In this document: in pieces, positions 37,425-45,785 of the stretch | Layout: each line of letters begins with the position of its first letter | How positions within the stretch are numbered: the first letter of the stretch is position 1 | DNA from: Catenulispora sp. MAP5-51 | GTDB lineage: Bacteria > Actinomycetota > Actinomycetes > Streptomycetales > Catenulisporaceae | Length of the DNA: 64,000 nucleotides | Direction: 5' to 3' | Assembly: GCF_041261205.1 (NCBI RefSeq) | Contig: NZ_JBGCCH010000012.1 | Location: 1 to 64,000 of the forward strand | Program-made: the position numbers and the translations under genes | Notes under the pieces: model-generated | Seen by the model: the letters and a program-made list of their open reading frames with translations, nothing else | What the model was told of the DNA's origin: nothing | The model's database searches: none

Positions 37425-38378
37425 TTGCCCACTAAAGACGACGCCATCCGGGACCTGTTCACACGGGAGCCCGCCAATCCGATTCTGACCGCCGAGGACT
37501 GGCCCTACCGGGTGAACACGGTGTTCAACCCGGGCGCCGCCACCCACGGCGGCGAGACCGTGCTGCTGTGCCGGGTCGAGGACCAGCGCGGCATCTCCCA
37601 CCTGACGGTCGCCCGCTCGCCCGACGGCGTGCACGGCTGGCGGGTGGAGCCCAAGCCGCTGCTGGCCGAGGACCCGGGCGACCACACGTCGATGTGGGGC
37701 GTGGAGGACTGCCGGGTGACCTGGGTACCGGAGCTGGGAAAGTACGTGATCGCGTACACGGCGTACGGCCCCTCAGGGCCCTGCGTCGCCCTGGCCACCA
37801 CCGAGGACTTCCAGTCGGTGGAGAAACTCGGGGCGGTGATGCCGCCGGACGACAAGGACGCGGCCCTGCTGCCCCGCCGCGTGAACGGCGACTTCATCCT
37901 GTACCACCGCCCGGTCAGCTCCCGGGACGGCAACCGGGGCAACGTCTGGCTGTCCCGCTCCTCCGACCTGCACCACTGGACAGCCCCGGAACCGGTGATG
38001 GCCAGCCGCGAAGGGCCCTGGTGGGACGCGGCGCGCATCGGCCTGGGCCCGGCCCCGATCGAAACCGAGCACGGCTGGCTGGGCATCTACCACGGCGTGA
38101 AGCAGATGCCGGCCGGCCCGCTGTACCGGGTGGGCCTGGTCCTGTTCGACCTGGACAACCCGGCCCGGGTCATCAGGCGCTCCCCGGCGTGGGTGATGGG
38201 CCCGGCCGCGGAGTACGAGACGCGCGGGGACGTGCCGAACGTGGTGTTCCCGACGGGGCTGGTGCACGACAAGGCCAGCGGCGAGCTGCGGCTGTACTAC
38301 GGGGCCGGGGATTCGGTGGTGGCGCTGGCCAGGGCGCAGTTGGGGGAGTTGTTGGACCACCTGTGGCAGTCCGGGTGA
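37425..38378 (+). CDS. GH130-family beta-mannoside phosphorylase/hydrolase
   Basis: 317 residues from TTG 37425, which has AGGGGAAG six bases upstream; the longer frame from TTG 37338 adds a DDKDDKDD-type repeat leader unlikely to be real. The five-bladed beta-propeller family marks are NPILTAEDWPYRVNTVFNPG at the start, then CRVEDQRGISHL, WGVEDCRV (Asp general acid context), NVWLSRSSDLHHW, GLGPAPIETEHGW and FPTGLV near the end. GH130 enzymes phosphorolyse or hydrolyse beta-1,2- or beta-1,4-mannosides. Intracellular. It has its own terminator at 38389. Confidence 0.87.
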   Translation: MPTKDDAIRDLFTREPANPILTAEDWPYRVNTVFNPGAATHGGETVLLCRVEDQRGISHLTVARSPDGVHGWRVEPKPLLAEDPGDHTSMWGVEDCRVTWVPELGKYVIAYTAYGPSGPCVALATTEDFQSVEKLGAVMPPDDKDAALLPRRVNGDFILYHRPVSSRDGNRGNVWLSRSSDLHHWTAPEPVMASREGPWWDAARIGLGPAPIETEHGWLGIYHGVKQMPAGPLYRVGLVLFDLDNPARVIRRSPAWVMGPAAEYETRGDVPNVVFPTGLVHDKASGELRLYYGAGDSVVALARAQLGELLDHLWQSG

Positions 38379-38388
38379 GTTGAGGTAC

Positions 38389-38424
38389 GAGCTCGGGCCG
38401 GGCGAGAACGCCCGGCTCGAGCTC
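38389..38424 (+). terminator. Intrinsic hairpin after the GH130 gene
   Basis: GAGCTCGGGCCGGGCG and CGCCCGGCTCGAGCTC form a 16-bp stem with one mismatch and an AGAA loop, between convergent genes. A 20-base direct repeat (TTCGGCTTGGTGCGGCCTGG) occurs twice just beyond, 38451-38490. Confidence 0.7.
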
Positions 38425-38496
38425 GGGCGGCAGGTCAGCTCGATCACGGGTTCGACTTGGTGCGGCCTGGTTCGGCTTGGTGCGGCCTGGTTCGGC

Positions 38497-38712
38497 TCAC
38501 CCGGCCTCGTCGATCTGGAAGCCGACCTTCAGCCCGACCTGGAAGTGCGCCACCTCGCCGTCCTTCAGGTGGCCGCGGATCTGGGTCACCTCGAACCAGT
38601 CCAGCTTGTGCAAGGTGGTGCCGGCGCGCTTGATGGCGTTGCGGATGGCGGCGTCGATGCCCTCGTGGGAGGAGCCGACGATCTCGGTGACGCGGTAGGT
38701 GTGCTCGCTCAT
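38497..38712 (-). CDS. Dodecin flavin-binding protein
   Basis: 71 residues matching the dodecin family over its full length: YRVTEIVGSSHEGIDAAIRN, TLHKLDWFEVTQIRGHL and a final KVGFQIDE strand. The Trp in LDWFEV stacks flavins in the dodecameric shell. It stores or buffers FMN/FAD. It is monocistronic with about 195 bases to the divergent Mut7-C gene. Confidence 0.95.
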   Translation of the reverse strand: MSEHTYRVTEIVGSSHEGIDAAIRNAIKRAGTTLHKLDWFEVTQIRGHLKDGEVAHFQVGLKVGFQIDEAG

Positions 38713-38908
38713 GGTGTGTCTCCCGGGTCGGCGGCTGGTTCTGCGTCCAGGCTGCTTCTGTGGTCCAGGGTGGTTCTGCGGTCCAGGCTGGTGCCGCGGG
38801 GTCGGGGGCGCATCCGGGGAGGCTCGGGGGTGGCGGCCGATCGGGTGATCGGCGGCGGCCGCGGGAAAGCGGTGGTCGGGAGATCACGTGCGCTGGCATG
38901 CTGGGGCC

Positions 38909-39625
38909 GTGGCGAAAGCGGATATCACCATCACCTTCGATGCCGGGTTGCACATCTTCCTCGCAGCGGCGAACCGGCGGGCCGGGGCGGCCGTGGAGAC
39001 CGATGCCACGTCCAGTCTCGGGCACGTCGTGGAGGCGCTCGGGGTTCCGTTGGTCGAGGTCGGCGAGTTGCTGGCGGACGGGTGTCCGGCGCCGGCCGGG
39101 CATGTGCCGGTGACCGGTGAGCACATCGAGGTCCGCAAGCTCGCCTATCCGCAGCGTGTCCCGGGGCCGCTGCGCTTCCTGCTGGACATCCACCTCGGGA
39201 CGCTCGCGCGCCGCCTGCGCGTGCTCGGCATCGACGCCGCGTATGAGACCCCTGACATCGGCGACGCGGCGTTGGCGACGCGTTCCGCGCAAGAGCAGCG
39301 CGTGATGCTCTCGCGCGATCGCGGGCTGCTGCACCGGCGCGAGCTGTTCGCCGGGGCCTACGTCTACAGCCACAAGCCCGCGGTCCAGCTCGACGAGATC
39401 CTGGACCGTTTCCAGCCCGAGCTGGCGCCGTGGACGCGCTGCACCGCGTGCAACGGCGTGCTGCGGCCGGTCACCAAGGAAGAGATGCAGGACCGGCTGG
39501 AGAGCGGCACCGCCAAGTCCTACGACGCGTTCGCCGAATGCGAGTCCTGCGGCCACGCCTACTGGCGCGGCGCCCACTCGGCCAGCCTGGACGCGATCGT
39601 GGAGCAGGCGACGCGCCACCGGTGA
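38909..39625 (+). CDS. Mut7-C RNase-domain protein with ubiquitin-like N-terminus
   Basis: 238 residues. Residues 1-85 resemble the ubiquitin-like (MoaD/ThiS-type) Mut7-C accessory domain. The Mut7-C PIN-fold RNase domain follows: FLLDIHLGTLARRLRVLGID, MLSRDRGLLHRRE. A zinc ribbon closes it with CTACNGVL and CESCGHAYWRGAH. Catalytic Asp residues are in LDIHLG and SRDRG. Predicted RNA-cleaving protein; targets unknown. GTG 38909 is preferred because the ATG at 38888 adds an unconserved leader; the site is weak in both cases. Confidence 0.88.
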   Translation: MAKADITITFDAGLHIFLAAANRRAGAAVETDATSSLGHVVEALGVPLVEVGELLADGCPAPAGHVPVTGEHIEVRKLAYPQRVPGPLRFLLDIHLGTLARRLRVLGIDAAYETPDIGDAALATRSAQEQRVMLSRDRGLLHRRELFAGAYVYSHKPAVQLDEILDRFQPELAPWTRCTACNGVLRPVTKEEMQDRLESGTAKSYDAFAECESCGHAYWRGAHSASLDAIVEQATRHR

Positions 39626-39769
39626 AGCCGGCAGAGGGCACTGAGCGCAGCACGGCACCGGTAGAAATACCCGATCGCGCAATGGTCTGCGGGTAGTTCT
39701 ACCGGTGTGCCCCTTCTTCGCCCCGGGTTAGGGTCCCGTGTCCATCCGGGAATGGCGAGGGGAACAACC

Positions 39770-40540
39770 GTGGGCATCTTGGGCAGATTGAAGAGCATCG
39801 TCGACTTCGGCTTCAAGGTGCTGCCCGACGCGCCGGCGCTGACCCCGCACCAGGAACGCGGCCTGGCACTGGGCGCCGTGTACGCGGCCGGCGACGACCT
39901 GCCGATCAACGCCCTCACCGCCGCCGCCGAGCCGCACGTCGTGGCCAAGATCCTCGAGCAGTCCTGGGACGTCCACGACGCCCAGTCGGCCCGCGCCACC
40001 TACCGCTTCCTGCTGGACGGCGGCGGCCACCGCGCCGTCTACGCGTGCGTGCGCGGCTACCTGAACGCCGGCTGGGACCTGAGCCGGGCCGAGGAGCGGG
40101 CCCGGGTCGAGCAGGCGACGCGGGAGATCCCGGCGATCGCGATGCAGCGCGGCGAGCGCCCGGATCTGGCGTTGACCTACTTCCAGTCGGCGTGGCCGCT
40201 TCGGGCGATGATGCAGTGGTACCGCCCGCGGCGGATCATCGGCGGCATCGCCGCGTGGGACGCAGCGCGGGTGGTGCACGTGAGCCGGTTCATCGTGGAC
40301 GCAGGGTACCTGCCGCCTGAGGAGGCGTGGGCGGCGATCGACGCGGCGGTGCGGATGGTGCGGCCGGAGTATCCGTCCTGGGAGGAGTTCCAGCTGGGAT
40401 TCCTGGCCGGGCAGGTCTTCTGGCAGAGCAATGCCGGGTTCGACGCGCAGGAGATCAGCACCGACCACCGGAGGTACACAAGCGCCGGGAAGTCGTTGCT
40501 GGGCAAGGCGGACAGTCCTTGGCAGCGGCAGCCCTGGTAG
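39770..40540 (+). CDS. DUF1266-type protein of unknown function
   Basis: 256 residues. A conserved actinobacterial pattern: LTPHQERGLALGAVYA near the start, a central AWDAARVVHVSRFIVDAGYL and the terminal WEEFQLGFLAGQVFW. This region resembles DUF1266, which is predicted helical with no known activity. GTG 39770 follows GAGGGG; ATG 39752 is an alternative. It is convergent with the DeoR gene, with one base between the stops. Confidence 0.78.
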   Translation: MGILGRLKSIVDFGFKVLPDAPALTPHQERGLALGAVYAAGDDLPINALTAAAEPHVVAKILEQSWDVHDAQSARATYRFLLDGGGHRAVYACVRGYLNAGWDLSRAEERARVEQATREIPAIAMQRGERPDLALTYFQSAWPLRAMMQWYRPRRIIGGIAAWDAARVVHVSRFIVDAGYLPPEEAWAAIDAAVRMVRPEYPSWEEFQLGFLAGQVFWQSNAGFDAQEISTDHRRYTSAGKSLLGKADSPWQRQPW

Positions 40541-40541
40541 G

Positions 40542-41303
40542 TCAGGCGCGCACCACTCGCACCCCGGCGCCCCCGAACTCGCCGGCGGTCTCCTCGTCCA
40601 GGCCCGAGTCGGTGATGAACAGGTCGACGTCGCCCAGGCCCCCGAAGCAGGCCATGCAGTCGTTGCCGACCTTGCCGTGGTCGGCCAGCAGCACGGTGCG
40701 CCGGGCGGCGCCGATCATCGCGCGCTTCACCGCGGCCTCGGTGATGTCGGGGGTGGTCAGGCCGCGCGCCAGCGAGACCCCGTTGGTCGCCATGAAGGCC
40801 ACGTCCACGCACAGCTGGGACAGCGGGGCCAGCGCCCAGTCGTCGACCGCCGCCATGGTCCGGCCCCGGATGCGGCCGCCGAGCATCAGGACCGTGAGAT
40901 TGGGGCGGGTGGCCAGCTGCGCGGCGAAGGCCGGGGCGTTCACCACGACGGTCAGCTCCCGGTCCACCGGCAGGATCTCGATCAGGCGGCCGGTGGTGGT
41001 GCCGGCGTCGATGATGATCGAGCCCTCCTGCGGCAGCTCGGCCAGGGCGGCCTTGGCGATCCGCTCCTTCTCGCCGGTCATCACCGCGTCCCGGGCCGCG
41101 ACGCCGGGCTCGAACCCGAGGCGCTCGACGGGGATCGCGCCGCCGTGCACGCGCCGGACGACCCCGGCGCGTTCCAGCACGGTCAGGTCACGCCGGATGG
41201 TCTCGGTGGTGACCGACAGGTCCTCGGCCAGTCCGACCACGTCGACCCGCCCGGCGGCCCGGGCCTTCGCCAGGATGGCCTGCTGACGCTCTTCCGCGTA
41301 CAT
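40542..41303 (-). CDS. DeoR-family transcriptional regulator
   Basis: 253 residues. N-terminal winged HTH (YAEERQQAILAKARAAGRVD, LSVTTETIRRDLTVLERAG) and the phosphosugar-sensing DeoR-C domain (IIIDAGTTTGRL, MLGGRIRG, FMATNGVSL, LLADHGKVG). It would sense a sugar phosphate, but no sugar kinase or PTS genes lie next to it; the flanking genes are a DUF1266-type protein and an Mrr-type nuclease, so its target is elsewhere or autoregulatory. Confidence 0.92.
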   Translation of the reverse strand: MYAEERQQAILAKARAAGRVDVVGLAEDLSVTTETIRRDLTVLERAGVVRRVHGGAIPVERLGFEPGVAARDAVMTGEKERIAKAALAELPQEGSIIIDAGTTTGRLIEILPVDRELTVVVNAPAFAAQLATRPNLTVLMLGGRIRGRTMAAVDDWALAPLSQLCVDVAFMATNGVSLARGLTTPDITEAAVKRAMIGAARRTVLLADHGKVGNDCMACFGGLGDVDLFITDSGLDEETAGEFGGAGVRVVRA

Positions 41304-41414
41304 GTCTCCACCCCTGATGTCGCCGCGCCGATCGCCGTAATTGTAGAGGGCTTGCGCGGGCAGACTGGTGATCGAGGGTTCTTCAGCGGGGAGGAAGACG
41401 GGGAGGAAGACTTC

Positions 41415-42854
41415 GTGGCGGGGTCGAAGCCGAAGGGTGTCGCGCAACAGCTCTTCGAGGCGCAGCAGCGCAGAGCGGCGCACAAGGCGGCATTGGAGAA
41501 GGCTGCTCGGGCGGCGCAGGAGAAGGAGAAACGGGCTGCGGCGCGCCGGGAGGAGGCTGCCGCGCGGCAAGCCCAGCGGGCCGCGGAGGAGTCGGCCAAG
41601 CGGCAGCAGGCTTCCGACGCGCGCCAGGTGCAGCAGGTGCTTCGGGAGTTGGAGAAGCGGGAGACGCTGCGCCAGCAGGCCGAAGCACGCCAGGCCCTGG
41701 TTCGTGAGCGCGATGCCGCCCGCGATGAGAAGGCGCGGGCTGTGCAGCGGCTCAAGGACGAGGCGGCCGAGCGCACCCGGGAGATCGAGCAGCGGGTCGC
41801 GGCGATCGGCGGCGTCCTGACGGGTCGTGACCGTGGCTTGGAGCCGCTGCGTGCGGACACCGGCGCGGCTCTTGAAAGCGGCGGTGCGGACGGTTTCGCC
41901 GACTGTGTCTCGCAGATCCTCGCCGAGCGCGCGTTCCTCAGGCGTGCGCATCCGGAGGTGGCCTACTCCCCCGACGCGCGGCGGCTGACCGTCGCGGTCG
42001 ATCTGCCGCGTCCGGAAGGCGTCCCGTCCGATAGGGCGTTCCGCTACGTCGCGGCGCAAGAAGCCGTTGTCGCGATACCGAGGCGTGAGGCGGAGACGCA
42101 GCGTGTCTACCGGGACGCCGTGGCGCGCCTGGCCTTGTGTGTCGCCGACTATGCCGCCGCGATCACCGCGCCGGAGGCCGTCGAGGTCATCGCCGTCAAC
42201 GGCCACGTGCGCGCCACCGATCCGGCGACCGGTCGGCCGGTGCGGCCGTGTCTGGTCAGCCTCCTGGTGGAGCGCGATGCCTTCGAGCTGGTCGCACTGG
42301 ACGAGCCGAGCCTGGATCCGGTGCGCTGTCTGGCGCATCTCAGGGCTCTGTTGTCCGACGATCCCCTCGGCCTCCAGCCGGTGATCCCGTTCGTCGATCC
42401 CGGCCTGGAGCGCCGTCCGTCCACCGAGGCCGGGGCGGCGACTGTCCTGGACCTGACCGCCATGGACCCCTACGACTTCGAGCGCCTCATCCGGGACCTG
42501 TTCCTGGCCATGGGTTTCCGAGCCTGGAAGACCCCGGACAGCCGCGACGGCGGTGTCGACGCGGTGGCGGTCCGCGACGACATCGCCATCGGCGGCGTCT
42601 GTGTCATCCAGGCCAAGCGTTACACCCGCACCGTGCCGGTCGAGGCGGTGCGCGCCCTCTACGGCACGATGCAGGAGCACAAGGCCTACACCGGCCTGGT
42701 TGTCACCACCTCGTCCTTCGGACCGGCCAGCCACGCCTTCGCCGCCGAGGTCGGGCGGATCACCCTGGTCGACGGCGCCCGCCTCAGGGCCCTGATCAAG
42801 GAGCACCTGGGGGTGGACGCGGTGGTCAGCGGACGCAGGACAGCGACGAGCTGA
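41415..42854 (+). CDS. Mrr-type restriction endonuclease with long coiled-coil N-terminus
   Basis: 479 residues from GTG 41415 (GGAGGAAGA upstream). Residues about 5-125 are an Ala/Glu/Arg/Gln-rich coiled coil. A middle domain (about 130-330) resembles those of actinobacterial restriction-system proteins (VAVDLPRPEGVP, SLLVERDAFELVALDEPSLD). The C-terminal Mrr_cat domain (about 345-475) has DPYDFERLIRDLF, D-x-x-V-D in DGGVDAVAV and QAKRY, a PD-(D/E)xK nuclease core. Mrr enzymes cut methylated or otherwise modified DNA. No modification partner is adjacent. The gene overlaps the convergent LanL gene by 29 bases. Confidence 0.87.
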   Translation: MAGSKPKGVAQQLFEAQQRRAAHKAALEKAARAAQEKEKRAAARREEAAARQAQRAAEESAKRQQASDARQVQQVLRELEKRETLRQQAEARQALVRERDAARDEKARAVQRLKDEAAERTREIEQRVAAIGGVLTGRDRGLEPLRADTGAALESGGADGFADCVSQILAERAFLRRAHPEVAYSPDARRLTVAVDLPRPEGVPSDRAFRYVAAQEAVVAIPRREAETQRVYRDAVARLALCVADYAAAITAPEAVEVIAVNGHVRATDPATGRPVRPCLVSLLVERDAFELVALDEPSLDPVRCLAHLRALLSDDPLGLQPVIPFVDPGLERRPSTEAGAATVLDLTAMDPYDFERLIRDLFLAMGFRAWKTPDSRDGGVDAVAVRDDIAIGGVCVIQAKRYTRTVPVEAVRALYGTMQEHKAYTGLVVTTSSFGPASHAFAAEVGRITLVDGARLRALIKEHLGVDAVVSGRRTATS

Positions 42855-45462
42855 CCGTCAGAGCCGTCGGGCCGCCGCCGCGGGAGAGGCGCCGGAAGAA
42901 GCTCAGGATGCCGGCCAGGCCGTAGGCCCAGGACGCGCTGTACTCGCCGGGGGTGTCCCGCACGAAGACCGGGTGGCCGGCCGGTCCGGCGCTGCGCACC
43001 AGCAGCTGCGCCACGACGGCGCGCGCCGCCTGCCAGTACCGCTCGTCGCCGTCGCGGGTGGCGAGGTCGATGAGCATGTTGCCGATCCCGGACAGGCCGC
43101 AGCACTGGGTCGCCTTGTCCATGCGCGGGATGAGGGCGATGCAGGCGTCCGCGGCGCGCCGTGCGGCGTCGGTGTAGGCGGAGTCGTTCAGGTACTCCCC
43201 GGCCGTGAGCAGGCTGATGGCGATGCCGGCCAGGCCCTGGCACCAGGAGGCGGCCAGCGGCGCGGTGGTGGGCCGGGCGGACAGCGCGGCCAGGCGGTCG
43301 GCCCGCCGCAGCAGTTCGCGGGCGCGTTCGTCGGCGCCGGCCAGGATGGTGTCGTCGGCCAGGCGGGTGCCGATGACGGCGAGCGCGTCGACGGTGCCGG
43401 CCAGGCCGTGGCCGCGCGCGGTCGAGGGTTCGACGCCGGCGGAGTCGCCGAGCAGGCCGGGCTGGGATTCGGCGTCGGGCATGGTGTTGGCCAGGACGTG
43501 CTCTGCGCAGCGCCGGGCGATGTCCAGGTGTTCCGGGCTCCCGTCGAGGTCGTGCAGCAGCAGGTGACCGAGGCCGATGCCGGAGGCGCCGCTGATGAGG
43601 TCGGAGTATTCGGGTTTCCAGTCCGCGCTGACGGTCTCCACCGCGCAGATGTTGATGTCCGCCCTCGAAACGGCCCCGGGCGCCAGGCGCTGTGCCGCGG
43701 TGAGCCGGAAGACGTCGAGTCCGGTGTGTCCGGTCCACAGGCCCGGTCCCAGGCGGACCACGCCGGCTCCGCGCCGGCTGAACGGCACGAGGTCGGCGAC
43801 CAGGCCGGGGACGCCCGGGGTGTCCAGGTGTTCCAGCAGTTCCAGGCCGATGCCGGCGCCGCCCCGGTAGACGCAGCCGTCCACGCCGACCTGTTCGGTG
43901 CGCGGCACCTCGGTCAGGACTCTGCGGGCCTGGTGGGTGAGGTCGGCCAGCAGGTTCGCGGCGATCTCGTCGATGAGGGCGTCGGTGACCGGCGGGCAGG
44001 GCGCCAGGGCGGTGCGGGTGCGCCGGCCGGCGGAGAAGTCGCCGGCGGCCATGCGCCGGGCCGCGTCCTGGACCCGGGTGTCGTCGGTGCCCAGCAGGTC
44101 ACAGATCAGCCCCAGGACTCCGCCCGGGGCTTCACCGCAGCGCGTCCGGATCATGCGTAAGGCGATCCGCCGGGGCTCGTCCATATCGCTGCTGATCACC
44201 ACGGCCGGCAGGGCCGACCAGGCGTAGCACAGCGTGGCGCCCAGGGCGTGCAGGTCGTCGCCGGTGGTCGGTTCCTGGTGCCGGAACTGCCGGGCGCTGG
44301 AGTAGCCGGAGGTGCCGCCGGGCAGGTACAGCCCGTTGTGGCCGGCCAGTCCCAGGTCGATCAGCTTGGCGCTGCCGTCCGGGGCGACGACCACGTTGCG
44401 CGGGTTCAGATCGCGTATCAGGACGCCGCGTTCGTGCACGGCCAGGATGATGGCGGCCAGTTGCTGCGCGAGCTGTTCCAGCGTGCGGCCGGCGACGGCG
44501 TGGGGGTCCGCGGCGGCGGCATAACGGCCGTTCTCCATGACGTCGTCGGCGAGGTTGTACCGGCCCACGTCGCGGGTGACCAGGAACTCGTCGGTGCCGG
44601 CCCGGAAGTGGTCGACGTATCCGGCGACGCCGTCCACGCCTTCCAGCACGGCCAGCACCCGGCGCTCGTTGCGCACGCGCAGGCGGGTGTCGACGCCGTC
44701 CTCTCCTTCGTCGACCAGGGCCCGCGACTGCTTGACGATGACCCGGGCGCCGTCGCGCACGTCCACGGCGCGCATCACGTCGCCGCGGCCGGCGTGCACG
44801 ATGCCGGAGTCGATCTCGTAGTAGTCCCCGAGCCGGGTCGAGGGGCTCGGCGAGCGCTCCCAGTCCCGGGCTCCCGGCTCGCCGGTGAACGGGTCCACGG
44901 CCCAGGTCGGCTGGCGGTAGCGCAGGGTCGCCAGCGCCGGGAACTCCTCGCCGTCCGGACCGGTCAGGGTCATCACGAGCTTGCCCTGGGCGTCGGCGCC
45001 CCAGGGCTTGTCGATGGGTCCGTAGCGGTAGTAGACCGGGGCATCGGCGGCCACGCGGCGGTCGCTGAGCACGCGCGGCGCCGCCCGGCCGCGTAAGAGG
45101 CGGGCGAGCATCAGCCCCACGTCGCGTACGCGGTCTTGTTCTGGGTACACGGTGAACGCTTTACCGATCGAGGACGGCGTGGTGGTGCCGTCGTTGAGCC
45201 AGGCCAGGACCCCCGTGGAGGCGGCCATCTTGAAGGCGCAACCCTCGGCCAGCAGGGCCGGCACGATCACGTCCGCGGTCTCGGCCAGGGCGACGGTCCG
45301 GCTGGAGACGTGCAGCTTCCATCCTTGTTCCACCACATGCGCGCCCGGCGGGCGGACGCCCAGCCAGGTGGTTCCTTCCTTGAGCCCGATCTCGACGCCG
45401 GCCTCGGCGGCGTGTTTTCGGATCAGCCGCTCCACATCCTCAGGCGACAACCCGCCGTTCAT
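42826..45462 (-). CDS. Class III/IV lanthipeptide synthetase (LanL/LanKC) with CCG zinc motif
   Basis: 878 residues with three domains. The N-terminal phosphothreonine-lyase-like region has GWKLHVSS (K49, H51), FK (K78), N90 and K101. The kinase domain has lysine in VIVKQ (K244), RDLNPRN (D351, N356) and DLG (D369). The C-terminal LanC cyclase domain has GHGLAG (H685), SWCQG (C741) and QCCGLSG (C787, C788). The enzyme phosphorylates and eliminates Ser/Thr, then cyclises with Cys. Intact cyclase ligands favour class IV over class III. The usual Cys-His pair is Cys-Cys here, as known for the promiscuous class II enzyme ProcM. ATG 45462 follows AAGGA. The precursor gene lies 86 bases upstream. 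Confidence 0.92.
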   Translation of the reverse strand: MNGGLSPEDVERLIRKHAAEAGVEIGLKEGTTWLGVRPPGAHVVEQGWKLHVSSRTVALAETADVIVPALLAEGCAFKMAASTGVLAWLNDGTTTPSSIGKAFTVYPEQDRVRDVGLMLARLLRGRAAPRVLSDRRVAADAPVYYRYGPIDKPWGADAQGKLVMTLTGPDGEEFPALATLRYRQPTWAVDPFTGEPGARDWERSPSPSTRLGDYYEIDSGIVHAGRGDVMRAVDVRDGARVIVKQSRALVDEGEDGVDTRLRVRNERRVLAVLEGVDGVAGYVDHFRAGTDEFLVTRDVGRYNLADDVMENGRYAAAADPHAVAGRTLEQLAQQLAAIILAVHERGVLIRDLNPRNVVVAPDGSAKLIDLGLAGHNGLYLPGGTSGYSSARQFRHQEPTTGDDLHALGATLCYAWSALPAVVISSDMDEPRRIALRMIRTRCGEAPGGVLGLICDLLGTDDTRVQDAARRMAAGDFSAGRRTRTALAPCPPVTDALIDEIAANLLADLTHQARRVLTEVPRTEQVGVDGCVYRGGAGIGLELLEHLDTPGVPGLVADLVPFSRRGAGVVRLGPGLWTGHTGLDVFRLTAAQRLAPGAVSRADINICAVETVSADWKPEYSDLISGASGIGLGHLLLHDLDGSPEHLDIARRCAEHVLANTMPDAESQPGLLGDSAGVEPSTARGHGLAGTVDALAVIGTRLADDTILAGADERARELLRRADRLAALSARPTTAPLAASWCQGLAGIAISLLTAGEYLNDSAYTDAARRAADACIALIPRMDKATQCCGLSGIGNMLIDLATRDGDERYWQAARAVVAQLLVRSAGPAGHPVFVRDTPGEYSASWAYGLAGILSFFRRLSRGGGPTALTVSSSLSCVR

Positions 45463-45548
45463 GTCGAACGTCCTTCTTTCGTGGTGCTGTGTTGCCGTGT
45501 CGCCGTCAGTCCTGACGCGGGTCGCCCCCAGCGCTGATCGGTCAGGGA

Positions 45549-45716
45549 CTACCAGGGGAAGCTGGTCGCGAAGAACCAGTGGCTGACGTCGTCCCCACAG
45601 CAGTGCAGACACTGGCTGTGGTCCCGAGAGGCGTCAGCGATCCCGCTGAAGGCGGTGTCCACGTCGAGCTCGTCGGCATCGGTCTCGCGTGGCTCCAACT
45701 CGAGCAGTTCGTTCAT
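45549..45716 (-). CDS. Lanthipeptide precursor peptide (LanA)
   Basis: 55 residues, too short for routine gene calling. The leader begins MNELLELEPRETDADELD: acidic, amphipathic, with an ELLELE motif like class III/IV leaders. The C-terminal half carries the modifiable residues: Ser30, Ser34, Cys36, Cys39, Cys40, Ser45, Thr51 and Ser52, in SQCLHCCGDDVSHW and FATSFPW. AAGGAG precedes ATG 45716 at eight bases. It is on the same strand as, and 86 bases before, the synthetase gene. No protease or exporter gene is adjacent. The leader/core boundary is unknown; probably near residues 22-30. Confidence 0.85.
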   Translation of the reverse strand: MNELLELEPRETDADELDVDTAFSGIADASRDHSQCLHCCGDDVSHWFFATSFPW

Positions 45717-45785
45717 CCCTCGCACTCCTTAGAGAGGCGTCCGATGCTCGGACTCTGCCCTGTCTAACCGCCCTCGGCGCGGGCG

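Noticed and set aside
40431-41414. N-terminal extension of the Mrr gene to 40431
   Set aside because: The extension is the complement of the DeoR gene; GTG 41415 has a good ribosome-binding site.
44840-44880. CebR-like operator (GAGCGCTCCCA) as a regulator site
   Set aside because: Half-match only, and it lies inside the LanL coding sequence.
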